Below, in pieces: positions 7,560 to 17,362 of a stretch of DNA of 64,000 nucleotides; the first letter of the stretch is position 1, and each line of letters starts with the position of its first letter. The notes below the pieces were generated by a model. The model did not search any database. It saw only the letters and a list, made by a program, of their open reading frames with translations, and was not told where the DNA came from. The position numbers and the translations under genes were made by a program. Origin of the DNA: Saprospiraceae bacterium. Lineage in GTDB: Bacteria; Bacteroidota; Bacteroidia; Chitinophagales; Saprospiraceae. The stretch spans positions 1,054,001-1,118,000 of the forward strand of contig JADJNW010000001.1 of assembly GCA_016714085.1 (NCBI GenBank). Direction: 5' to 3'.

Positions 7560-9956
7560 TCACTCTGTCCGCAAGGCTTCCACAGGATTGGACATTCCTG
7601 CCCGAACCGCCTGGAAACTTACTGTGAATACGGCTATGAGCAAAGCGGCTACGCCCGCCAGCGCAAACATCCACCATTGAATATCAACGCGATAGGCGAA
7701 ATCTTGCAGCCATTTATCCATCGCCCACCAGCCGACAGGCGCGGCAATCGCAAAGGCCACGAGTACCAACTGTACAAATTCCTTGGATAACAAAGTTGCA
7801 ATATCCCCAATCGAAGCGCCGAGTACCTTGCGAATACCAATTTCTTTGGTGCGCCGCTCTGCTGAAAATGTTGCAAGACCAAATAGACCCAGGCAGGAAA
7901 TAAAAATGGCAATACCCGCGAAAATATTTAGCAAGCTGGCGGTTCTTTGATCTTTTTCGTAAAGCTTCTCAAAAGCTTCATCCTCAAACTTATATTCAAA
8001 GGGTTGATTGGGCAATATCTCTTTCCAGGCAGCTTCTGTCGCGGCCAGGGCTTGTGCGGTTTGCTCGCCTGTAGTTTTAATGAAAATTTGACTGCGCCAG
8101 CCGGGCTTGTTACATATCACCGCAGGCGAAATCGCTTCGTGCATACTGCGGAAATGAAAATCTTTCACAATGCCGACCACTTGACCAGGGTCACCTTGGA
8201 AAGTAAGGCTTTGTCCGATATAAGGTTCTTTCAATTTCAGCGCTTTTACAGCTGCTTCGTTGAGAATTAAATTGTTTTCATCCGCGACGTTGTCCTCTTC
8301 AAACCAGCGTCCTTCCACCAATTTCAAACCAAAAAGCTCCTGAAAATCAGCATCTGCCGACATTTGCATCACCGTTGGATCAAAGCCAGGTTCCTTACCT
8401 TCCCAATCCAAATTGCCACTGCTGCTACTTCCATTATAAACGATGGATTCACTTGCCAATGCTACCTCCTTAGCGCTTGTTTGCGCCTGCAGTTTTTCTT
8501 TGACAGTCATCATCGAGCTTTGGCGATGCTCGCCATCTTTGAATGCATTGTATGGAAAAATGACCGAAAAAATATGCTCTTTTTGATAACCCAAATCTTT
8601 GGTTTTGATAAATCGCAATTGTTGATAAATAATAATTGTACTGATTATCAATACAGTAGATATAAAAAATTGCATAACAACCAAGCCTTTTCTAAAATTC
8701 GCATTTTTGCCAGCTACCCAACTAAAGCCGCGCAATAACTTCACCGGCTGGAAAGAAGCCAATAAAAGCGAGGGATAAACGCCCGTGAGCAAAATAGCCA
8801 CCAGCGTCGTGCCGCCAAAAACCGACCAGACCGCCCAGTTGTTGGCATCCAGTTGTAACGTATTCTCTGTCAGCTTATTAAAGACACCCAAACCCAATTG
8901 CACCAAGCCAATAGATAAAATCATCGCCATAAAACTGGTGAGTACCGATTCGGTCATAAACTGCCTGAAAAGCAGCATTTTTCCTGCACCGATAATCTTT
9001 TTGACACTTACTTCTTTTGTGCGGAGGCCCGCTTTGGCGGTCGCAAGGCTCACATAATTGATGCAGGCAATCAGCAAAATTAATAAGCCAATAAGTGTGA
9101 ACACTTTCACCGTTGTTTCATTTCCTGTGGCAAATCCATCGTTCATCAAAGAATGATCGAAGTGCATGGTCGGAAGCGGCTGCAAAGTATGATAGGAAGT
9201 AGAATCTGCTTGTTTATTATCTCTCAGAACAGTAGTTAATTTATCTGAAACGCTTGTCACATCTGCATCTTGACGGATTTTTATAAAAGCATTATAATTA
9301 AAATTGCCCCAGCTTTCATCGTTTTCATAATTTTTAGGATTGGACCAATGCGCAGCAAGCGGCAAAAGATAATCAAACTGAAAACTCGAATTGGAGGGGT
9401 TGTCTTTAATAATTGCTTTTACAATAAAATCAAGCGTATCGATGCGAATCGTCTTACCCATCGCGTTTTGCTTTCCAAACAATTGCTTTGCCTTTGATTC
9501 GGTCAAAACGATATTACGCAAGTCTTTTAAAGCATCTTGTGAAGCGCCTTCTATAAATTGATAATCAAAGAGTTGAAACCAGTTTTCATCAACGTAAGCG
9601 TACTGCTTTTCTTTAAATAGATTATTATTTACATTGAAAACAGCGTACCTGCTCCCATTTTTAAAGCGCGCAAATTGCTCTATTTCAGGGATTTGCTTTT
9701 CTGCTTCCGGCAGGAGCAGCATGGGCGTTGTATTCCAATTCCAGATTTCATCCGCACTCACTTTGATATGGCTTAGCACGCGATAGGTCTGCTTGGCATT
9801 CTTATGGTATTTGTCAAAATTCAATTCATTTTGTACCCAAAGCAAAATCAGTACGGCCGTAGCCATGCCAATCGCCAGTCCGAAAATATTAATAAAAGCG
9901 CTGGTTTTATTGCGCCAAATATTTCGCAATCCAATGATTATATTATTTTTAAGCAT
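7560..9956 (-). CDS. Orphan MacB/FtsX-type ABC permease, copy 2
   Basis: 798 residues starting M-L-K-N-N-I-I-I-G-L-R-N-I-W-R-N-K. The first coupling motif is R-T-K-E-V-S-V-K-K-I-I-G-A; the second is R-T-K-E-I-G-I-R-K-V-L-G-A. The C-terminus has the family's paired tryptophans (I-Q-W-W-M-F) and ends N-P-V-E-A-L-R-T-E. It is the last gene of the tight 7-to-2 cluster, 48 bp after copy 3, with a terminator behind it. It diverges enough from copy 3 in the periplasmic cores that a very recent duplication is unlikely. The partner ATPase and the substrate are unknown. Confidence 0.9.
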   Translation of the reverse strand: MLKNNIIIGLRNIWRNKTSAFINIFGLAIGMATAVLILLWVQNELNFDKYHKNAKQTYRVLSHIKVSADEIWNWNTTPMLLLPEAEKQIPEIEQFARFKNGSRYAVFNVNNNLFKEKQYAYVDENWFQLFDYQFIEGASQDALKDLRNIVLTESKAKQLFGKQNAMGKTIRIDTLDFIVKAIIKDNPSNSSFQFDYLLPLAAHWSNPKNYENDESWGNFNYNAFIKIRQDADVTSVSDKLTTVLRDNKQADSTSYHTLQPLPTMHFDHSLMNDGFATGNETTVKVFTLIGLLILLIACINYVSLATAKAGLRTKEVSVKKIIGAGKMLLFRQFMTESVLTSFMAMILSIGLVQLGLGVFNKLTENTLQLDANNWAVWSVFGGTTLVAILLTGVYPSLLLASFQPVKLLRGFSWVAGKNANFRKGLVVMQFFISTVLIISTIIIYQQLRFIKTKDLGYQKEHIFSVIFPYNAFKDGEHRQSSMMTVKEKLQAQTSAKEVALASESIVYNGSSSSGNLDWEGKEPGFDPTVMQMSADADFQELFGLKLVEGRWFEEDNVADENNLILNEAAVKALKLKEPYIGQSLTFQGDPGQVVGIVKDFHFRSMHEAISPAVICNKPGWRSQIFIKTTGEQTAQALAATEAAWKEILPNQPFEYKFEDEAFEKLYEKDQRTASLLNIFAGIAIFISCLGLFGLATFSAERRTKEIGIRKVLGASIGDIATLLSKEFVQLVLVAFAIAAPVGWWAMDKWLQDFAYRVDIQWWMFALAGVAALLIAVFTVSFQAVRAGMSNPVEALRTE

Positions 9957-10004
9957 AGTAATAATATTTAATATTAATGTTTTAGATTCATAGCTTTAAA
10001 AAAA

Positions 10005-12443
10005 TTATTCATTCTTTAATGATTCTACCGGATTCGCCACCGCCGCCCGAATCGCCTGAAAACTCACAGTTGCCAAGGCAATTACTACTGCCAATACGCC
10101 CACCATTGCAAATACCCACCATTGAATATCGATGCGGAAGACAAAATTCTCCAGCCATTTATTCATTGCGTACCAGGCAAGCGGCGAGGCTACCACCAAC
10201 GCAATAAGAACTAATTTCAAAAAGTCTTTTGATAATAATTCTACAATATTTACAACCGTAGCACCCAATACTTTACGAATACCAATTTCCTTTATGCGTT
10301 GTGCTGCTGCATGAGTGGCCAAACCGAATAAACCAAGGCAGGAAATCAGAATCGCTAACACGCCAAAACCCTTGGTAGTAGCGGAAAGCCGGTTGTCATC
10401 TTGATAAAATTCTGCGATGCTTTCATCCAGGAATCGCCCGGCGAACACTTGTTCCGGTAATACCTCATCGAAAGCTTTCTGAATAGCAGCCGTAGTATTC
10501 GCAAGGTTATTTGAGCGTATTTTCACACCGGCTTCCCAGTAGAATTCTTTGCGAGTGGTCATTAATAATGGCAAATGTTCTTCCCTGAAAGAATGGGTAT
10601 GAAAATCTTCTGCAACACCTACGATTTGCAATATCCTGCTGCCTCCAAGGCGAAGGTTTTGGTTGATTGCTTCTTCTGGATCGCTAATGCCCAGCTTTTG
10701 CAGTAGCGTCATATTGACGACGGCTTGACGCATTGTATCGGAAGGCGCGTACCATTCCCCAGCTAATAAGCGAATCCCGTAAGTTTCTTGATAATTCGCA
10801 TCGCAAAGCTTCATAGTAACACTAAAAGGTTCATCTTCTGGATGTGTTCCATAACGAAAATTGGATGACCAGGTGTTTCCTGAAAGTGGTTGGTCGCTAT
10901 TAAAACTTACTGTTTCCACGGTCGGAATTTGTAGCAATCCCAGTCGCAATGCTTCTTGTCTGGCAATAGTCGCACTGTCAGAATTAAATGAAAAAGTATA
11001 AACCAAATTATCATTGAAACCCAAATCGCGCGAGCGAATATAATCCAATTGTAAAATGGTAATAATAGCGCCGATAATCAAAGCTTGTGCAATAGAGAAT
11101 TGCAAGACAACCAATGATTTACGCAAAGAAGTGCCCCCGAAGAAATGATTATTTGTATTATTTTTCAAAGCTTTTATTGGTTGGAAACCTGCCAAAGCAA
11201 CCGCAGGATAAAGCCCCGCCAATAAAGTAACGCTCAAGGTAATCATTACTAAAAAAGCCCAAACCAATGGATTAGAGAAAAACGGAAGCGTGTCGGGTAC
11301 ATCTGAGACAAATTTCAATAATGGCGCTGTAAAATAAGCAAGATTTGCGCCCAACACGACTGCAATTAACACAATCAATCCTGTCTCGCTCATGAACTGC
11401 CCTACCAGTTGACCGCGCTTGCTGCCGAGTGTTTTGCGCACGCCCACTTCTTTTGCCCTCAGCGATGCTTGGGCTGTAGCAAGATTAATAAAATTAAAAC
11501 AAGCTAAAATTAATATCAAGATACCGATAGCGCTGAGCACTTGTAGTCTGGTTTTACTGGTGCGGTGCGAGCCAGAGTTTGAATAATTTTCATTATAATG
11601 CAAGTCTGATAAGGGTTGCAAGAGATGAAATCGATTTTGCTTACCCGTTCGTCCTGCATATTCTTTCTCTCCGACCTTAGCCAGGCTGGCATTAGCCGCA
11701 TCCATTTGTCCTGGATCACGCAGCAGCGCGTACACTTGATTGTTGGAACTACAACTTCCCCATTCTTCCTCGTAGAAATAGCTGGCGGCATTGGCTTTTA
11801 ATGTTGGATAAGAAACTAAAAATGGGAATGTAAAATCGCAATTGGTAGGCAAATCGTCAATAACGCCTTTCACTACCACCGGAATCAAATTGTCCAGCAT
11901 CAAGGTTTTACCCATTGCATTTTCCCAGCGATCAAAGCATTTTTCTGCCCAGCTTTTGGTCAAAACAACAGCGCCGGGCTCATCCAAAGCATTCTTTGAA
12001 TCACCTGCAATCCATTGAAAATCAAACACTTTTAAAAAGGCTGATTCTGCAAAAAAGCTGGTTTCACCAGGATCCATGCGAAACTTTTTCAGGGGCGGCC
12101 CGCCATCAGGATTCGGAATGGTGAGCGTTGCCCATAATTCATGTACCCGACTCATTGCTTCAAACTGGCTGACCGTGCTTTCCATCACATTCATTGCCGG
12201 AATAGGCGTACAAACATTATAATTATCGCCTTCTTCAGCGGTTTTATGTATCGACACTACCCGCCCAATTCGGTCATAGTTTTTAAAATTTTTATTAAAA
12301 CTCAGCTCATAAGTTACCATCCGAAAGATGAGCAGCACCGCAGCTATGCCTGCCGCCAGCCCAATAATATTAATGACAGTATAAATTTTGTTTTTACGCA
12401 AAGTACGGATTGCAATTTTTAAATGATTGCTTATCATATTCAT
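10005..12443 (-). CDS. Orphan MacB/FtsX-type ABC permease, copy 3
   Basis: 812 residues starting M-N-M-I-S-N-H-L-K-I-A-I-R-T-L-R-K-N-K; a start three codons in would align better with copy 4 (M-I-G-N-H). The coupling motifs are R-A-K-E-V-G-V-R-K-T-L-G-S and R-I-K-E-I-G-I-R-K-V-L-G-A. The first uses the T-L-G-S variant shared with copy 7. The first periplasmic core contains a cysteine (C-S-S-N-N) and is slightly longer than in copy 2. The gene sits 54 bp after copy 4 and 48 bp before copy 2 with no terminator on either side, consistent with co-transcription. Confidence 0.9.
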   Translation of the reverse strand: MNMISNHLKIAIRTLRKNKIYTVINIIGLAAGIAAVLLIFRMVTYELSFNKNFKNYDRIGRVVSIHKTAEEGDNYNVCTPIPAMNVMESTVSQFEAMSRVHELWATLTIPNPDGGPPLKKFRMDPGETSFFAESAFLKVFDFQWIAGDSKNALDEPGAVVLTKSWAEKCFDRWENAMGKTLMLDNLIPVVVKGVIDDLPTNCDFTFPFLVSYPTLKANAASYFYEEEWGSCSSNNQVYALLRDPGQMDAANASLAKVGEKEYAGRTGKQNRFHLLQPLSDLHYNENYSNSGSHRTSKTRLQVLSAIGILILILACFNFINLATAQASLRAKEVGVRKTLGSKRGQLVGQFMSETGLIVLIAVVLGANLAYFTAPLLKFVSDVPDTLPFFSNPLVWAFLVMITLSVTLLAGLYPAVALAGFQPIKALKNNTNNHFFGGTSLRKSLVVLQFSIAQALIIGAIITILQLDYIRSRDLGFNDNLVYTFSFNSDSATIARQEALRLGLLQIPTVETVSFNSDQPLSGNTWSSNFRYGTHPEDEPFSVTMKLCDANYQETYGIRLLAGEWYAPSDTMRQAVVNMTLLQKLGISDPEEAINQNLRLGGSRILQIVGVAEDFHTHSFREEHLPLLMTTRKEFYWEAGVKIRSNNLANTTAAIQKAFDEVLPEQVFAGRFLDESIAEFYQDDNRLSATTKGFGVLAILISCLGLFGLATHAAAQRIKEIGIRKVLGATVVNIVELLSKDFLKLVLIALVVASPLAWYAMNKWLENFVFRIDIQWWVFAMVGVLAVVIALATVSFQAIRAAVANPVESLKNE

Positions 12444-12497
12444 ACTATTTTATTTACTTTATTAAGTACTTATTATATTACAAGCAGTTACAATAAT

Positions 12498-14870
12498 TTA
12501 TTCGCTCCTCAAGCTATCCACCGGATTCGCCACTGCTGCCCGAATCGCTTGAAAACTCACGGTTATCAATGCAATTGCGACCACAACCACTACTGCTAAT
12601 GCAAAGATCCACCAACTCAATTGCGTGCGATAAGCAAAATCTTCCAGCCAGCGACTCATCGCAAACCAAGCTAACGGGAAGGCAATCAATGTTGAAATCA
12701 AGACCAATTGCAAAAAATCTTTTGATAATAAAGCCACAATACTACTCACCGAAGCGCCCAGCACTTTGCGAATGCCAATTTCTTTGGTGCGCTGCGCCGC
12801 CATAAACACTGCCAAACCAAATAATCCGAGACAAGCTAGTAAAATTGCCAATGCCGAAAACACACTCAGGATAGAACCCGTGCGGGTTTCGGCTTTATAA
12901 AGGTCATTAAATTCTTCGTCCAAAAAATAATAATCGAATGGCCGATGCGGCGCAAAGGCTTTCCAAGTCGTTTCTAAATCTGATAAGGTTTGTAACAAAT
13001 TTTCAGATGTAATTTCAAGGATAATTCTACGCCCAAAAGGCTCAATAAATAAGGTAATTGGTTGGATTGGTTCGTGCAGAGATGCGAAGTGAAAGTCTTT
13101 GACAACGCCTCTTACCTCACTTGGGCGACCTTCAAATGTTGCTTTTTTACCGATGGCTTCGTCCGGCGTCCAACCAAAATCGCGCACCGCCGATTCATTC
13201 ATAATCATGGCATAACGCGCACCAGAACTGGATTCTTCATAATCCGTTTTTGTAAAATCCGTACCCGAGATCAACTCCAAACCCATCGTTTTTACATAGT
13301 TTTCATCTACCCCGTTGGCAGTAATCAGGGTGTTTCTATCTTCGAGTTGAATACTGAATTTGGAAGGAATATTAGTCGGGGTTTGCCGCGATGTTGCTAC
13401 ATTTAATACATTCGGATGGCTTTTCAAAGCGTCCTTAAACGTCTGAATTTTTTCATTAATGAATTGATCCGAAGGTAAGACCAGTCGCTGTGCTTTTTCG
13501 TAGCCTAAATTTTTATTTTGAATAAAGTGTAATTGTCTCTGAATCACAATTGTACAAACAATCAAACTGATTGATATGGCGAATTGAAATACAATCAACA
13601 CCTTACGGAAGGAAAGATTCGCTGTGCCAATTTTAAATTCTCCTTTTAATGTTTTAATCGGTTGAAAACCAGATAGTACCAACGCCGGATAGCTCCCTGC
13701 AAGCAAGCTAACAAATACCCCAAGTGCTATAAAAGCAATGAGCATCCGTGGATTTTCAAAAAGCTGAAAAGGAATTTCCCGACCCGCCAATTGATTGAAA
13801 AATGGCATTAATAATTTTGCAGCAGCCAAACTCAGTAGCATGGCGCCTGCCGTAAGCAGTATTGATTCACCAACGAATTGCCAGAACAATTGCTTGCGCT
13901 GCGCACCTACCACTTTGCGGATGCCTACTTCCCGCGCACGCTCAGCCGCACGAGCGGTCGTCATATTCATGTAATTTGCACAAGCAATTCCCAGGATTAA
14001 CAAGGCAATTGCAGTGAAAATATAGATGTAACGAATATCACTATTTGCTTCAAAACTACCGCCCACATCGGAATGCAAATAAACACTGGTAAGCGGTTCT
14101 AAATTAAAATGCATATAATCACTCCCCGTCAGTCCGTTTTCTTGTTTTTGAGTATCCATATAAGCCGGAATCTTGGCTTGCAAGGAAGCAATGGATTCAG
14201 GGCTTTTCAGCAAAAGATAAGTGATATAATCCGCGCCCCACCAGCGTTCTACCACCGAGTAGCCTCCGATGGCAGAAAAAGGCGCTAAAAAATCAAATTT
14301 GATCTGGGAATTGGCAGGAGGGTCTTGCACGATGCCAGTTATTTCAAAATCCTTGCTATTGTTGATTTGTAAGACTTTTCCAATCGGTGATTCATCTCCA
14401 AAATAACGCTTCGCAGTGCTTTCGGTCAATACGACAGCATTAGGATTTTCGAGTGCGGTCTTAGGATTGCCTTGCAAAAGCTCAAAAGAAAACACTTCAA
14501 AAAAAGTAGAATCGGCATATACAAAGCCATCTTCATCCAAAATCTGATCATCCTTGCGCACAATCGCACCAATCGGGAAAAAACGCACCCCATTTTCTAC
14601 TTCCGGGAAATTGCGTTTGAACGCTGGTAAAACTTTCGTTCCCGTCACAATTACCTCGTTTTCATTGCCTTGTACATTATAATTCATCGTAACGCGCACA
14701 ATGCGATCTGCTTTATCGTGGAATCGGTCATAACTCAATTCGTGCTGTACGTACAAACCTATGAGGAGGCAACAAGTAAGCCCCACCGCCAACCCTGCGA
14801 TATTAATCAAAGAGGATAAACGATGCTTAAAAATACTCCTCAAGGCAATTTTAATATGATTCCCGATCAT
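12498..14870 (-). CDS. Orphan MacB/FtsX-type ABC permease, copy 4
   Basis: 790 residues starting M-I-G-N-H-I-K-I-A-L-R-S-I-F-K-H-R. The coupling motifs are R-A-R-E-V-G-I-R-K-V-V-G-A and R-T-K-E-I-G-I-R-K-V-L-G-A. The C-terminal membrane segment is unusually valine-rich (A-V-V-V-V-V-A-I-A-L-I-T-V-S-F-Q), ending N-P-V-D-S-L-R-S-E. It starts only 12 bp after the copy 5 stop codon, the tightest permease-permease junction in the array, so translational coupling is plausible. The reading frame is intact. Confidence 0.9.
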   Translation of the reverse strand: MIGNHIKIALRSIFKHRLSSLINIAGLAVGLTCCLLIGLYVQHELSYDRFHDKADRIVRVTMNYNVQGNENEVIVTGTKVLPAFKRNFPEVENGVRFFPIGAIVRKDDQILDEDGFVYADSTFFEVFSFELLQGNPKTALENPNAVVLTESTAKRYFGDESPIGKVLQINNSKDFEITGIVQDPPANSQIKFDFLAPFSAIGGYSVVERWWGADYITYLLLKSPESIASLQAKIPAYMDTQKQENGLTGSDYMHFNLEPLTSVYLHSDVGGSFEANSDIRYIYIFTAIALLILGIACANYMNMTTARAAERAREVGIRKVVGAQRKQLFWQFVGESILLTAGAMLLSLAAAKLLMPFFNQLAGREIPFQLFENPRMLIAFIALGVFVSLLAGSYPALVLSGFQPIKTLKGEFKIGTANLSFRKVLIVFQFAISISLIVCTIVIQRQLHFIQNKNLGYEKAQRLVLPSDQFINEKIQTFKDALKSHPNVLNVATSRQTPTNIPSKFSIQLEDRNTLITANGVDENYVKTMGLELISGTDFTKTDYEESSSGARYAMIMNESAVRDFGWTPDEAIGKKATFEGRPSEVRGVVKDFHFASLHEPIQPITLFIEPFGRRIILEITSENLLQTLSDLETTWKAFAPHRPFDYYFLDEEFNDLYKAETRTGSILSVFSALAILLACLGLFGLAVFMAAQRTKEIGIRKVLGASVSSIVALLSKDFLQLVLISTLIAFPLAWFAMSRWLEDFAYRTQLSWWIFALAVVVVVAIALITVSFQAIRAAVANPVDSLRSE

Positions 14871-14882
14871 AATATTATATTT

Positions 14883-17324
14883 TTATTCACTCCTTAAAGA
14901 ATTAACCGGATTCGCCACTGCCGCCCGAATCGCCTGAAAACTCACCGTCAACCCAGCAATACCTATTACCACAACGCCTGCCAATGCAAACATCCACCAT
15001 TGAATATCAATGCGATACGCAAAATTTTCGAGCCATTGGCTCATAGCATACCAGGAAATCGGAGCAGCAATAAGAAAAGCAAAAAGTGTAAGCTTTATAA
15101 AATTCTTATTAAGCAGTAATAAAATATTTGTTGTTGAAGCGCCTATAATTTTACGGATGCCAATTTCTTTTTTGCGCCGTTCGATAATGAATAATACGAG
15201 TCCGTACAAGCCCAAACAAGCAATGAATAAAGCGAGTCCGGTGAAAAGATTTAATATTTGACTCAACTGTGTTTCCGATTGAAATTGTCGGTCTAATTTT
15301 TCATCCAAAAAACTATATGTAATAGGCACATTGGGTTCAAATGCCTTCCATTGCTGCTCTACAATAGCAACAGATTGATCCAGTTTGCCAGCGCCAATAC
15401 GGATAGCGACATAATCTTTAAATGCAAAATCGGTTAATAATTGTAAAGCGAGCGGTTTTATGATATGATGTAATGATTCAAAATTAAAATCTTTTACAAC
15501 GCCGATAATTTGCAATTTTTGCTCATCATTTGCTCCGGCGTTTTTCACTAAATATTTTCCAATCGGATCTTGCAATCCAAGCGCGCGCACAGCAGATTCA
15601 TTCAAAATAAGTCCGAAAGTATCAGAAGCGATATTGGTAGAAAAATTGCGCCCTGCGACCAATTTCATCCCCATCGTTTCGAGATAATCATCATCAATTT
15701 GATACCAGTTAATTCCCATTCCTTTAATGCTTCCTTCCATTGTAAAATCGCGGGTTTGGTAAGTTTGCAAACCTGGTACACCCGTTGAAAAAGAAGCTTG
15801 TCGAATGGCATTATTTTGTAATAAAGCTTGTTTAAAAGACGCTCGCTCTTCCTCTATTTCGCGGTCATTTTGAATGAGGAGTACATTTTCTTTATTAAAA
15901 CCCAACTTTCGATTTTCAAAATAACGAACTTGTTGACTCACTACAATCGTGGCCACGATCAATGCGATGGAAATAACAAACTGAAACACTACCAATGCAT
16001 TACGCAGATTCGCTTTTTTTAATCCGTTCGGTAAATTATCTCTAAGCACCTGTAAAGGCTGAAACCGAGTCATGTACAAGGCCGGATAGCTGCCGGCAAG
16101 TAAACCAACCCCTGCTATAATGCAAAGTCCGACAAGCGCAATTTGCATTTCCGACCAAATTGGCTGCACCATTCCTTCTTTAAAAAAGCTCGCAGCGACT
16201 TGATAAAATCCTTGCATAAAGGCAATGCCCAGTAGGGTTGCAAGACCGCACAACAGGAAAGACTCCGATAAAAACTGCGCCACCAAATGCCTGCCGCCGG
16301 CACCAACTACTTTTTTAACGCCTACTTCTTTCGCACGCAATGTAGCTTGTGCAGTAAATAAATTAATATAATTAACGCAAGCTAATAATAAAATAAATAA
16401 AGATATAATATTAAGGGTATTTACATACGTAGCATTACCATTGGGCTTTATCTCTTGTAAATAATCTGATTTTAAATGAATATCCGTGAGCGGTTGCATC
16501 GGAAAACGCATAAATAAACTGCTACTTTTTGCAGGATCATTTACTTCTTTTAAATGTGGTAAAGCATAATTTTCTACCAGTTGATCCAACTTTGCATGCA
16601 CGGCAGCAATATTTGCATCTTTTTTTAATAAAACATACGTGTGCATAATGGTCCAAGTCCAAATCTGATTGCGATGCAAATCATCAGGATAAGAGCTGGA
16701 AGACACCAAAAAATCAAATTCCATATGCGTGTTAGCAGGTAAGTCCTCCATCAAACCCGTGACTTTCCAAGGCGTGCCACCATCTTTTCCACCTTTCAGA
16801 TAGCGCCCAACTACTTTGTTTTGGGCTACTGCCTCCTCACCAAAATAACGAATCGCAGCTTTTTTGGGCATGACCACCGAAACAGGATTTTGTAAAGCCG
16901 TTTCAGGATCACCTTCTAATAACTTGAATTTAAACACTTTAAAGAAATCTCCATCTGCCGCATAAACCTTCGTTTCCCGAAATGCTTTATCAAAATCATG
17001 ATCTGGTCGCATTGTAAAATCTGACCAATAATACAATCTCGTCACTGCTTCTACCTCAGGAATAGTGGTGCGAATCGCTTCTGCCAGTGGTGGTGGCGTC
17101 GTAGCATATCGTTCTTCCAAATCGCCATCGCCCCATTGCGTATTCAGTCTATAAATTTGTTGTGAATCAGGGAAAAACGCATCATAACTTTTTTCAAACT
17201 GAACATATTGCCAAATTACGAGGCAAGCAGCAATGCCCATGCCCAATCCCAGGATATTAATACCAGTTGTAATTTTATTACGATATAAATTTCGCCAGGC
17301 GATTTTGAAATAATTTCTAAGCAT
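14883..17324 (-). CDS. Orphan MacB/FtsX-type ABC permease, copy 5
   Basis: 813 residues starting M-L-R-N-Y-F-K-I-A-W-R-N-L-Y-R-N-K. The first coupling motif is R-A-K-E-V-G-V-K-K-V-V-G-A. The second is R-K-K-E-I-G-I-R-K-I-I-G-A, the most divergent second-half motif of the intact copies. The first periplasmic core is extended by a lysine/glycine-rich loop (R-Y-L-K-G-G-K-D-G-G-T-P). The gene lies 38 bp after copy 6 and 12 bp before copy 4. Function beyond family membership cannot be assigned. Confidence 0.9.
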   Translation of the reverse strand: MLRNYFKIAWRNLYRNKITTGINILGLGMGIAACLVIWQYVQFEKSYDAFFPDSQQIYRLNTQWGDGDLEERYATTPPPLAEAIRTTIPEVEAVTRLYYWSDFTMRPDHDFDKAFRETKVYAADGDFFKVFKFKLLEGDPETALQNPVSVVMPKKAAIRYFGEEAVAQNKVVGRYLKGGKDGGTPWKVTGLMEDLPANTHMEFDFLVSSSSYPDDLHRNQIWTWTIMHTYVLLKKDANIAAVHAKLDQLVENYALPHLKEVNDPAKSSSLFMRFPMQPLTDIHLKSDYLQEIKPNGNATYVNTLNIISLFILLLACVNYINLFTAQATLRAKEVGVKKVVGAGGRHLVAQFLSESFLLCGLATLLGIAFMQGFYQVAASFFKEGMVQPIWSEMQIALVGLCIIAGVGLLAGSYPALYMTRFQPLQVLRDNLPNGLKKANLRNALVVFQFVISIALIVATIVVSQQVRYFENRKLGFNKENVLLIQNDREIEEERASFKQALLQNNAIRQASFSTGVPGLQTYQTRDFTMEGSIKGMGINWYQIDDDYLETMGMKLVAGRNFSTNIASDTFGLILNESAVRALGLQDPIGKYLVKNAGANDEQKLQIIGVVKDFNFESLHHIIKPLALQLLTDFAFKDYVAIRIGAGKLDQSVAIVEQQWKAFEPNVPITYSFLDEKLDRQFQSETQLSQILNLFTGLALFIACLGLYGLVLFIIERRKKEIGIRKIIGASTTNILLLLNKNFIKLTLFAFLIAAPISWYAMSQWLENFAYRIDIQWWMFALAGVVVIGIAGLTVSFQAIRAAVANPVNSLRSE

Positions 17325-17362
17325 AGTTTCTGAGTTAATAATATTATTATATAATCTTAATA

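Noticed and set aside
8364..8738. 124-codon plus-strand frame inside permease copy 2
   Set aside because: It lies wholly antisense to a well-conserved permease; no independent domain or start signal.
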